In this document: one piece after another, positions 7,171-13,058 of the stretch
Layout: each line of letters begins with the position of its first letter
How positions within the stretch are numbered: the stretch's first letter is position 1
Assembly (NCBI GenBank): GCA_045629845.1
Contig: JAZQRZ010000064.1
Coordinates: 1 to 13,058 of the forward strand
Length of the DNA stretch: 13,058 nucleotides
Source of the DNA: UBA9715 sp045629845
GTDB taxonomy: Bacteria; Actinomycetota; Coriobacteriia; Coriobacteriales; Eggerthellaceae
Reading direction: 5' to 3'
Made by a program: the position numbers and the translations under genes
Notes under the pieces: model-generated
Databases searched by the model: none
What the model saw: only the letters and a program-made list of their open reading frames with translations
Told to the model about the DNA's origin: nothing

Positions 7171-7658
7171 TATGCGGTCTCCGGAGCAAGCTGAGCAGCA
7201 CCGTGCGGTTCGACATAGAACAGCACCGTACCGAATTCAACAGGAGAAGCATCTTCCAGGCACACTTCACGCACAGTGCCAACTTCTTCAGCGGTGATTT
7301 CGTTCATAAGCTTCATTGCTTCGACGATGCACAGGGTTTGACCTGCAGCAACTTCGTCGCCAACCTTCACGAATGCAGGCTCGCCAGGAGCAGGAGCTTC
7401 GTAATACGTACCAACCATAGGGGCCTTTACGGGCACCCAGCTAGCAGGACGATCGCCTGCAGGCTCAGCAGGCTTTGCTGCGGCAGGAGCCGATTCAGAC
7501 GTAGCAACCGGAACAGCTGCTGCTGCAGGTGCTGCATAAGCAGGCACAGCGCCTGGCATACGCACGCTAACGCGAATACCTTCTTCCTCGACGGTAATTT
7601 CGCCCACGCCGCTTTCCTGAGCAATGCGTGTCAGCTCGCGAATCTGGTTGATGTCCAC
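7170..7658 (-). CDS. accB: Possible separate AccB from an internal GTG start
   Basis: Inside the carboxyltransferase-BCCP gene, codon 466 is a GTG (7658-7656) preceded by a perfect AAGGAGG (7673-7667) with 8-nt spacing. Starting there gives a 162-aa protein beginning (M)DINQIRELTRIAQESG, closely similar to the N-terminus of ordinary AccB proteins such as E. coli BCCP, whose length is 156 aa. It keeps the VEEEGIRVSVRMPG strand, the Ala/Pro linker and the biotinyl domain with KAPMVGTYYEAP and VEAMKLMNEI. The biotinylated Lys is residue 116. It would lie directly ahead of accC with a TAATG overlap, the standard accB-accC arrangement. Seen: the SD, spacing, frame and family boundary. Inferred: that ribosomes start here, giving a free BCCP for acetyl-CoA carboxylase. 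The SD also encodes the ordinary residues K-E-D, so coincidence is possible. Confidence 0.5.
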   Translation of the reverse strand: MDINQIRELTRIAQESGVGEITVEEEGIRVSVRMPGAVPAYAAPAAAAVPVATSESAPAAAKPAEPAGDRPASWVPVKAPMVGTYYEAPAPGEPAFVKVGDEVAAGQTLCIVEAMKLMNEITAEEVGTVREVCLEDASPVEFGTVLFYVEPHGAAQLAPETA

Positions 7659-9053
7659 GTAATCGTCCTCCTTGATATTGCTTGATTCCTCGGCGAGCAA
7701 GAAATCGACTTTTTCTGATGAGCGGTGCTTGCTTAAGTACGTGCGTGCTTCGTTCGGGAACATGGCGTACATCAGCACGTCTTCTTCTGACTGAGCCAAA
7801 TCGCCAATTTCGGCGGCGACTTCATCATACGTTGTGGTAACCAAAGAACCTGGAGCAACGTCAGGCGGCAACACTTCGGCACCGGCCGTAACTTTGTCCA
7901 GAATATCTTGAGCAATAGGACCAGGCGCTTTGCCGTAGAAACCGCACAGGTAGTCCTTCATTTCGCGCGACACAAGACCCCAGCGACGACCAGTCAGTAC
8001 GTTCATAACAGCCTGCGTACCAACAATCTGCGACATAGGCGTAACCAATGGCGGATAACCAACCTCGGCACGAACCTTGGGGATTTCGACCATAACTTCG
8101 GGTAGGCGATCTTCAGCGTTCTGAACAGCCAGCTGAGCAACCAGGTTCGACATCATGCCACCCGGCACCTGGTGAGAATACACATGCATGTGCGTAAGCG
8201 AAGAAACGCCGCGCTTGTAATGGCCGCGCTTGCGAACGTTTTCCCAGTATTCGGAAATTTCGAACAACAGATCAAGATCGAGACCCGTGTCATAAGCGCT
8301 TTCACGCAAGGCAGCAGCAATCATTTCGACTGCTGGATGCGAATTACCAAAAGCCAGCGGAGCATGAGCAGTGTCTGCAATTGCAGCACCAGCTTCGGCG
8401 GCCTTTAGGATGTTTGCCGGTGCCATACCGCCAACATAGTGGCAATGCACGTGCAGCGGCAAGCCGATTTCTGCGTTGAATGCCTTAACGATTCGTTCGG
8501 CACGATACGGCGTAAGCAGACCGGCCATGTCTTTGATAGCAATGGTATCTGCACCCAACTCTTTCAGCTTCTGACCGTATTCCAGATAGCTATCAAGCGT
8601 ATGAACAGGTGAAATAGTGTAGGAGATTGCGCCTTCAAAATGACCACCGCACTCACGGATGGCTTCGGCGTTGTCGACGATATTGCGAATATCGTTCAGC
8701 GCGTCGAACACGCGGAAGACATCCACGCCATTACGCTTAGCAGCGTGAATAAAGCGATGGACGATTTCCTGCGAATAGTGCTTGTAGCCAATAAGGTTTT
8801 GACCACGTGACAACATGGCCAAAGGCGTGTTTGGTGCCTGAGCCTTAATGGAACGCAGGCGTTCCCACGGATTTTCGTCGAGAAAGCGCAGGCAAGAGTC
8901 GAACGTAGCACCGCCCCACGCTTCGATGGCCCAATACCCCACCTGATCCATGGCGGGTAGGATGGGCAGCATGTCGCCAATGGTCATGCGCGTAGCCCAC
9001 AAGGACTGCTGACCGTCGCGGATTGTCGTGTCCATGATGTGCAGTTTCGACAT
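7170..9053 (-). CDS. Pyruvate/oxaloacetate-type carboxyltransferase fused to BCCP
   Basis: This 627-aa protein joins a 5S/OadA/PycB-type carboxyltransferase (residues 1-465) to a complete biotin carboxyl carrier protein (466-627). The first part has TTIRDGQQSLWATRM with R12, D13 and Q16, LSRGQNLIGY with R83, IAIKDMAGLL with K174 (the Lys carbamylated in this family), HVHCH with H203 and H205 as metal ligands, and VTPMSQIVG with T338, equivalent to the proton-shuttling Thr of pyruvate carboxylase. These residues point to a 2-oxo acid such as pyruvate or oxaloacetate as substrate. The second part starts like AccB (DINQIREL), has an Ala/Pro linker (about 500-540), and ends with the biotinyl domain, biotin on K581 in VEAMKLMNEI. 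No membrane segment is present, so a soluble enzyme is likely. The ATG at 9053 was chosen over the GTG at 9059 because the GTG lies inside the AAGGAGGT Shine-Dalgarno. Product may be called PycB or OadA; the exact reaction is not settled. Confidence 0.93.
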   Translation of the reverse strand: MSKLHIMDTTIRDGQQSLWATRMTIGDMLPILPAMDQVGYWAIEAWGGATFDSCLRFLDENPWERLRSIKAQAPNTPLAMLSRGQNLIGYKHYSQEIVHRFIHAAKRNGVDVFRVFDALNDIRNIVDNAEAIRECGGHFEGAISYTISPVHTLDSYLEYGQKLKELGADTIAIKDMAGLLTPYRAERIVKAFNAEIGLPLHVHCHYVGGMAPANILKAAEAGAAIADTAHAPLAFGNSHPAVEMIAAALRESAYDTGLDLDLLFEISEYWENVRKRGHYKRGVSSLTHMHVYSHQVPGGMMSNLVAQLAVQNAEDRLPEVMVEIPKVRAEVGYPPLVTPMSQIVGTQAVMNVLTGRRWGLVSREMKDYLCGFYGKAPGPIAQDILDKVTAGAEVLPPDVAPGSLVTTTYDEVAAEIGDLAQSEEDVLMYAMFPNEARTYLSKHRSSEKVDFLLAEESSNIKEDDYVDINQIRELTRIAQESGVGEITVEEEGIRVSVRMPGAVPAYAAPAAAAVPVATSESAPAAAKPAEPAGDRPASWVPVKAPMVGTYYEAPAPGEPAFVKVGDEVAAGQTLCIVEAMKLMNEITAEEVGTVREVCLEDASPVEFGTVLFYVEPHGAAQLAPETA

Positions 9054-9071
9054 GCGCACCTCCTTCGTGTC

Positions 9072-9097
9072 TGTGAATGTTCGAAGTTCACATTATA
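9072..9097 (-). promoter_or_regulatory. Candidate promoter and operator of the carboxylase operon
   Basis: A perfect TATAAT (9097-9092 on the minus strand) lies about 40 bp before the carboxyltransferase start. No good -35 is seen; that position falls in the hairpin at 9104-9129. Immediately downstream, TGTGAA (9072-9077) and TTCACA (9087-9092) form an inverted repeat with a 9-bp spacer that covers the expected start point, so it may be an operator. The spacing does not fit a CRP site and it does not match BirA boxes. Confidence 0.4.
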
Positions 9098-9103
9098 GAA
9101 GAA

Positions 9104-9129
9104 GGGCCGCTGCGCTAGAGCAGCGGCCC
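9104..9129 (-). terminator. GC-rich hairpin after the aroQ-M24 gene
   Basis: GGGCCGCTGC (9104-9113) and GCAGCGGCCC (9120-9129) make a perfect 10-bp stem with a 6-nt loop. On the minus strand it is followed by a T-rich CTTCTTCTAT rather than a clean T run. It probably ends the AroQ-peptidase transcript and separates it, perhaps incompletely, from the carboxylase operon 50 bp further on. Confidence 0.7.
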
Positions 9130-9201
9130 CGAAACATACGAACAAGCCACATGAACGGCAAGAAAACACGATAGAGGAACGCGTTTTGCCTTCTATTTAA
9201 T

Positions 9202-11355
9202 CTAAAGAACAACCATTTCGTGACCAAGTCGCGAGAAGGGCTGATAGCCCTGAGCGGTAATAACGCCACAATCTTCTAGGCGCATACCGAATTCACCGGG
9301 CAAGTAAATGCCAGGTTCAACCGTGACCACGTTGCCTTCGACAAGCGGAGAGTCGTTGCGAGCGTTCAACACTGGCAGCTCGTGACACTCAAGACCAACG
9401 CCATGACCAAGACCGTGACCCATACGGCCTGCAAAGCCGCCCTGAGCCAGCACTTGTTCTGCCATTTCGTGCGCTTGACGCCCAGTTACACCTGGACGCA
9501 ACGCCCGCTCGACTGTTTCGTTGGCCTGGCGCAAAACATCCCAAGCTTGAGCCATCTTACCCTGCGGCGCACCCAAGAACACCGTGCGCGTCATATCTGC
9601 ACAGTACCCTGCTACGCGCGCACCGAAGTCCATAACAACACACTGACCGGCTTCAAGTTTCTTATCACCTGGAATAGCATGCGGATCGGCGCCGTTTTCA
9701 CCACAAGCCACAATGCTGCTAAATGCCAAAGCTTCAGCACCATGACTTGCCATGAAGTTATCTAATTCAACCTGTACTTCGCGTTCGGTCATACCTGGGC
9801 GCATAAAGCGAATGATGTATTCAAACGCAGCGTCGGTAACGGCCTGAGCAGCACGCATACGAGCAAGCTCGTTTTCATCCTTCACGGCGCGCAACGACAA
9901 GATGACATCGTTTGTTGGAGCAAGGTGACCCGAGCCAAACGATTCAACCGCCTTAACAAATTCAGCGTACGAAATCGTATCTTCGATTCCCAGCTTGCCC
10001 TCGAATGCGCCGTTGGTTCCAGGAGCAAGCAGCTGATGAGCAAACGTGAAGTGATTGATACGGCTTTCATCAATGGAAACACCGCTACCAATGCTAGAAG
10101 CAGCCGTGTACAAAGCATTTGAGTAACGCGAATCGGTGTGCAAAGAAACACCCGCAGGCGAAACAGCCAGCGCATGAGCACGCTCTTCATCGAAGACGTT
10201 ATCAAAACCGGTAATCCAACGAATACTTGGCGTATCGCGAATAAGCAATGCAGAAAGACCAAGTCTGTTGCACGTACTACAAACAGCAGCTTGACGACGT
10301 GCAGAAATAAGCCCCATATCTGCAGAAGGAAGCGAACCATACGAAGGATTGGGGAAACCCGCAGCCAAGTCGACTGGCTTTTCGGGTTCTGTCTTTACGG
10401 GTGCTTCTACGGACTGAGCAAGAGGTGTTGTCTGAGCAACCACTGCAGCTGGCTGTGCAACCGCTTCTGGTTGTGGTGCCACTGCAGGTTGAGCAACCAC
10501 AGCTGGCTGAGCTGCAACGGTTGACTGCGCAACTGCAGCAGGTTGAGCAACAGCTGTTGGCTGTTGAGCAACTGTCGGTTGAACAGCAACTGCTGACTGC
10601 TGAGTTACAGCAGGTTGAGCAACAGCAGCTTGCTGAGGAGCAACTGCTGGCTGAGCGGCTACCTGAGGCTGCGCTACAACTGCAGGCTGTGCCACAACTT
10701 CAGACTGAGGTACTGCCGCCTGCGGAGCCACTTCAGGCTGCGGAGCAACTGCTGGCTGAGCAGCAGGCTTTACCGTACCAGCCGACTTTACAGCGTTAAG
10801 CAGCTTCGCAACTGCATCGTCATTTGCATTCTTTTCTTTTCCTGCAACACGAATATTGGCGCCTTCAGCAAAGTTCTTTTCGTAGCCTTCGCCCAAACGC
10901 TTCAAGCCAACATTCGCCAGAAGAATATCGATAGCGCGACAGTAACCGCCAACACCCAAGCCCTTAACCTGAGCAATGCACACCGGAGCAATAACCGAAA
11001 TATGACGGAATGATTCGCGCGCATCGACATCGGAAAGGTGTACTTCAACCACAGGAACACTGATAGATGCAACGGCATCGCGCAAAGCAATTGAATAATG
11101 CGTGTGAGCACCTGGGTTGTACACAATGCCATCAAACTTGCCTGCGGCACTATGAATCTTATTAATGAGCTTTGCTTCGCTATTTGACTGGAAGCATGTT
11201 AACAACGCACCGTGCTGCTCGGTATACATGCGCACGGTTTGTTCTAGTGTGACAAGCGTTTCTGAACCGTACACCTCGGGTTCACGCGTGCCAAGCATGT
11301 CTAAATTTGGTCCGTTTATGAGTAAGAACTTCCGCGCTGCCATGTTGTGCTCCAT
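9202..11355 (-). CDS. Fusion of 3-dehydroquinate dehydratase (AroQ) and M24 aminopeptidase
   Basis: One continuous 717-aa frame carries two enzymes. Residues 9-150 are a complete type II dehydroquinase, the third shikimate step, with LINGPNLDMLGTREPEVYG (catalytic Y29), FQSNSEAKLINKIH, YNPGAHTHYSIALRDA, EVHLSDVDARESFRHIS (H106, R117). Residues 196-325 are a low-complexity linker of AQPAV-like units. Residues 344-717 are an M24 Xaa-Pro peptidase (PepP/PepQ type). All five dinuclear metal ligands are present as D576, D587, H651, E680 and E694; their spacings of 11, 29 and 14 match known prolidases. The two activities are not linked in one pathway; in Bacillus they are separate neighbouring genes next to efp. 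No Shine-Dalgarno precedes M347 or other possible starts at the junction, so separate peptidase synthesis is not evident. The start could be 11355 (AAGGA 7 nt upstream) or the ATG at 11343 (GGAG 6 nt upstream). Confidence 0.93.
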   Translation of the reverse strand: MEHNMAARKFLLINGPNLDMLGTREPEVYGSETLVTLEQTVRMYTEQHGALLTCFQSNSEAKLINKIHSAAGKFDGIVYNPGAHTHYSIALRDAVASISVPVVEVHLSDVDARESFRHISVIAPVCIAQVKGLGVGGYCRAIDILLANVGLKRLGEGYEKNFAEGANIRVAGKEKNANDDAVAKLLNAVKSAGTVKPAAQPAVAPQPEVAPQAAVPQSEVVAQPAVVAQPQVAAQPAVAPQQAAVAQPAVTQQSAVAVQPTVAQQPTAVAQPAAVAQSTVAAQPAVVAQPAVAPQPEAVAQPAAVVAQTTPLAQSVEAPVKTEPEKPVDLAAGFPNPSYGSLPSADMGLISARRQAAVCSTCNRLGLSALLIRDTPSIRWITGFDNVFDEERAHALAVSPAGVSLHTDSRYSNALYTAASSIGSGVSIDESRINHFTFAHQLLAPGTNGAFEGKLGIEDTISYAEFVKAVESFGSGHLAPTNDVILSLRAVKDENELARMRAAQAVTDAAFEYIIRFMRPGMTEREVQVELDNFMASHGAEALAFSSIVACGENGADPHAIPGDKKLEAGQCVVMDFGARVAGYCADMTRTVFLGAPQGKMAQAWDVLRQANETVERALRPGVTGRQAHEMAEQVLAQGGFAGRMGHGLGHGVGLECHELPVLNARNDSPLVEGNVVTVEPGIYLPGEFGMRLEDCGVITAQGYQPFSRLGHEMVVL
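10396..10764 (-). repeat. Repetitive Ala/Gln/Pro/Val linker in the AroQ-M24 fusion
   Basis: About 123 codons (residues 198-320) consist almost only of Ala, Gln, Pro and Val, with units such as AQPAV, VAPQPE and VAQQP repeated around 20 times with changes. The DNA is a degenerate repeat, not identical copies: GCAACTGCTGGCTGAGC-like pieces recur with different third positions. It is probably an unstructured tether and may vary in length among strains. The same composition keeps other frames open here without coding meaning. Confidence 0.85.
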
Positions 11356-11464
11356 TTCACAATCCTTATCGATATAGCAGTACCCGCTAGTTTTACATAT
11401 TTTCGCACTAAAACGTATAAATGAAAGCGTCTCGTTTCATTGTCTGTGGATTGAGTAGCATCTC

Positions 11465-11494
11465 CTGACTTGAACGGTATATCCAAGCTATAAT
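11465..11494 (+). promoter_or_regulatory. efp promoter
   Basis: A perfect TATAAT -10 box lies at 11489-11494 with CTGACT (11465-11470) as a moderate -35 at 18 bp. Transcription would start near 11501, giving a leader of about 35 nt before the efp ATG. The divergent aroQ-M24 gene must start from the same 180-bp gap; no convincing -35/-10 pair was found for it. TGAAA and TTTCA form an inverted repeat with an 8-bp spacer near 11423-11440. Confidence 0.6.
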
Positions 11495-11535
11495 ATGCAG
11501 GTTCATCTTAAAAGACGAGAAGCGAGGATACACCA

Positions 11536-12096
11536 ATGGCAATTTCTACCGCAGACTTCAAAAACGGTATGTGCATTGAATACAACGGTAAGCTTTGGAC
11601 CATCGTTGAATTCCAGCACGTAAAGCCGGGCAAGGGCGGCGCATTCGTCCGTACCAAGATGCGCGACGTTCGCACGGGCCGCATTGTTGACAACACCTTC
11701 AACGCTGGCACGAAGTTCGATTCCGTCCGTATGGAAACGCGCAAGATGCAGTATCTGTACAACGACGGTTCCGACTACAACTTCATGGACAACACCACTT
11801 ATGAACAGGAAGCCCTTTCCGCTGACATCGTGGGTGATGTTGCTAAGTGGCTGAAGGAAAACGACGAAGTCACGCTGCAGTATGCAGGCGAAGAACTGAT
11901 CGGCATCGAACCGATGATGTTCGTCGAACTGGAAGTTGCTGAGACCGAACCTGGTTTCAAGGGCGATACGGTTCAGGGTTCCACCAAGCCGGCAACTCTG
12001 GAAACGGGCGCAGTAGTGCAGGTCCCTATGTACGTCGAAATCGGCGACGTTCTGCAGATCGACACGCGCGACGGCCGTTTCGTAAAGCGCATGTAA
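11536..12096 (+). CDS. efp: Translation elongation factor P
   Basis: EF-P enters ribosomes stalled on consecutive prolines and promotes peptide bond formation. The 186-aa protein has normal length and three beta-barrel domains. The N-terminal domain has ADFKNGMCIEYNGKLWTIVEFQHVKPG with the tip loop PGKGGAF, its K33 at the position modified in many bacteria. The middle domain contains YNDGSDYNFMDNTTYEQ. The C-terminal OB domain contains GDTVQGSTKPATLETGAVVQVP and ends GDVLQIDTRDGRFVKRM, all typical. The ATG is preceded by GAGGA at 7 nt. The modifying enzyme is not encoded here, so the loop's chemical state is unknown. It has its own promoter and converges on aroB. In Bacillus efp follows aroQ and an M24 peptidase gene on the same strand; here the group is kept but efp is inverted. 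Confidence 0.97.
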   Translation: MAISTADFKNGMCIEYNGKLWTIVEFQHVKPGKGGAFVRTKMRDVRTGRIVDNTFNAGTKFDSVRMETRKMQYLYNDGSDYNFMDNTTYEQEALSADIVGDVAKWLKENDEVTLQYAGEELIGIEPMMFVELEVAETEPGFKGDTVQGSTKPATLETGAVVQVPMYVEIGDVLQIDTRDGRFVKRM

Positions 12097-12116
12097 TTGC
12101 GAACAAATATCAACGC

Positions 12117-12148
12117 AAAAGGAACGGGCCGCAAGGCGCTTTCCTTTT
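12117..12148. terminator. Shared convergent terminator for efp and aroB
   Basis: AAAAGGAA (12117-12124) pairs with TTCCTTTT (12141-12148), and inside it GCC-GCAA-GGC forms a short stem with a GCAA tetraloop, leaving a small internal loop. The A and T arms suit termination from both sides. The aroB stop (12147-12149) lies within the right arm. Confidence 0.65.
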
Positions 12149-13058
12149 AGTTAGTTAGAACATTAAGGATGGTTTCATCAGGAACCGTTACGATTTCCCA
12201 CGTGGCAATATCGCGGGCAAGAACAAAACGAACATCGCCGCCACGCGTTTTCTTGTCACGCTTCATCACCGCAAGAAGCTCTTCGGAAGTTGCTTCATAG
12301 TCAAGCGGTGTAAGACCCAATATGTCGAGCAGCTCAGTCTGCGCTTGAGCAAATTCACCAATTGCGCCTTGTTCGTCACCAAACACCTCTGCAGCAAGCT
12401 TTACTGCAAAACGCATACCTTCGGCAACAGCAGCACCATGACTAAAGGTACCAAAGCCCGTGCACGTTTCAATGGCATGACCAAGCGTATGCCCATAATT
12501 CAAGCATTCGCGCACGCCCGCACTTTCAGTTTTGTCCTGAGCGACAACGCCAGCCTTAAACACAACACAGCGCTGAATTGCTTCAGCAGCCACGTTAGCA
12601 TCGCGCGCTGCCATTTCTTCAGCATGTTCAAGCAGCCAGAAGAAGAATTCGTCCGAATCAATAACGGCCGACTTTGCCACTTCAGCACAACCGCAGCGCC
12701 ATTCACGTTCGGGCAGCGTTGTCAGCGTATCAGTATCTGCGCACACAAAAGACGGCTGGTAGAACGTACCGACCAGATTCTTTCCTTCGGGAAGATTAAC
12801 CGCGGTCTTGCCACCCACTGAGGAATCAACCAAAGCAAGCAGCGTTGTAGGTACCTGCACAACAGGCACGCCACGCATATACGTTGACGCAATAAAACCG
12901 GCAAGGTCGCCAACTACACCCCCGCCCAGCGCAACAATGAAGCAATCGCGTCCGAAGTTAAGCTGTGCTAAGGCACTCCAAATTTCTGCCGCAACTTCGA
13001 TAGCTTTAGTGTCTTCACCTGCAGGTACAGTAATATCAGCTGGTTTAAACCCAGCAGT
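12147..13058 (-). CDS. aroB: 3-dehydroquinate synthase, N-terminus cut by window edge
   Basis: AroB converts DAHP to 3-dehydroquinate, the second shikimate step and source of the substrate for AroQ nearby. The open frame runs off the right edge, so about 303 residues are visible and roughly the first 50-60 are missing. The ATG at 12878 is internal, because clear AroB sequence precedes it: PAGEDTKAIEVAAEIWSAL, then the NAD-binding GGGVVGDLAGFIASTY. Next come QVPTTLLALVDSSVGGKTAVN and NLVGTFYQP. The metal-ligand segments are CAEVAKSAVI (Glu), LNYGHTLGHAIE (His) and FSHGAAVAEGMRFA (His), all present. The C-terminus ends VTVPDETILNVLTN with no unusual extension. It is convergent with efp. Other shikimate genes may lie to its right, outside the window. 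Confidence 0.96.
   Translation of the reverse strand, partial: TAGFKPADITVPAGEDTKAIEVAAEIWSALAQLNFGRDCFIVALGGGVVGDLAGFIASTYMRGVPVVQVPTTLLALVDSSVGGKTAVNLPEGKNLVGTFYQPSFVCADTDTLTTLPEREWRCGCAEVAKSAVIDSDEFFFWLLEHAEEMAARDANVAAEAIQRCVVFKAGVVAQDKTESAGVRECLNYGHTLGHAIETCTGFGTFSHGAAVAEGMRFAVKLAAEVFGDEQGAIGEFAQAQTELLDILGLTPLDYEATSEELLAVMKRDKKTRGGDVRFVLARDIATWEIVTVPDETILNVLTN

Noticed and set aside
9054..9059. GTG at 9059 as start of the carboxyltransferase
   Set aside because: The GTG overlaps the AAGGAGGT Shine-Dalgarno itself, leaving no spacing; the ATG at 9053 fits.
9072..9092. CRP or BirA binding site upstream of the carboxylase operon
   Set aside because: The half sites are too far apart for CRP, and the TGTGAA halves do not resemble known BirA boxes. 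It is kept only as an unnamed inverted repeat.
10300..10420. Internal start for a separate M24 peptidase, as in the AccB case
   Set aside because: Neither M347 nor nearby GTG/TTG codons has a Shine-Dalgarno, so the fusion is taken as one product.
10396..10764. CRISPR array or tandem DNA repeat
   Set aside because: Copies are irregular, adjacent and in frame within a protein; there are no equal spacers and no cas genes.
10401..10799. Plus-strand frame rich in Gln, Leu and Glu opposite the fusion linker
   Set aside because: It is the mirror of the Ala/Gln/Pro/Val repeat tract in another frame and has no plausible start context.
12147..12878. aroB starting at the ATG at 12878
   Set aside because: The frame continues upstream with unmistakable AroB sequence including GGGVVGDLAGF, so the start lies beyond the right edge.

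Overview
This looks like a chromosomal housekeeping stretch from an actinobacterium of the class Coriobacteriia. That placement is an inference with moderate confidence. It rests on the rpsA-coaE pair and the four-domain S1 protein, which are typical of Actinobacteria, standing beside an accC-asp23-nusB-xseB-dxs string and an aroQ/M24 peptidase/efp group that resemble Bacillus gene order. GC content looks close to half, low for Actinobacteria and compatible with low-GC Coriobacteriia. No transposase, phage gene, CRISPR array, tRNA or rRNA was seen.

Layout from left to right: coaE (minus, runs off the left edge); a strong hairpin terminator; rpsA (minus) with a long leader; a divergent GNAT acetyltransferase (plus), whose stop codon overlaps the stop of dxs. 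Then comes a long minus-strand operon, transcribed right to left: carboxyltransferase-BCCP fusion, accC, Asp23/YqhY-like, nusB, xseB, dxs. Upstream of it and behind a hairpin lies a 717-aa minus-strand gene fusing type II 3-dehydroquinate dehydratase (AroQ) to an M24 aminopeptidase through a repetitive Ala/Gln/Pro/Val linker. efp (plus) diverges from it and converges, through a shared terminator, on aroB (minus, runs off the right edge).

The most interesting locus is the carboxylase operon. Its first gene is a pyruvate/oxaloacetate-type carboxyltransferase (about 465 aa) joined in frame to what looks like a complete AccB, not just a biotinyl domain. Exactly at the junction there is a perfect AAGGAGG Shine-Dalgarno, 8 nt, then an in-frame GTG whose product begins like a normal AccB (V/M-DINQIREL). 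I infer that the gene may make two proteins: a full-length carboxyltransferase-BCCP, which with AccC would form a two-subunit pyruvate carboxylase-type enzyme, and a free AccB that could work with the same AccC in acetyl-CoA carboxylase. An Asp23/YqhY homologue, a family linked to acetyl-CoA carboxylase control in Bacillus, sits directly downstream.

Other functions are shikimate synthesis (aroB, aroQ), isoprenoid precursor synthesis (dxs), CoA synthesis (coaE), translation (rpsA, efp), rRNA antitermination (nusB) and DNA repair (xseB, without its partner xseA in the window).
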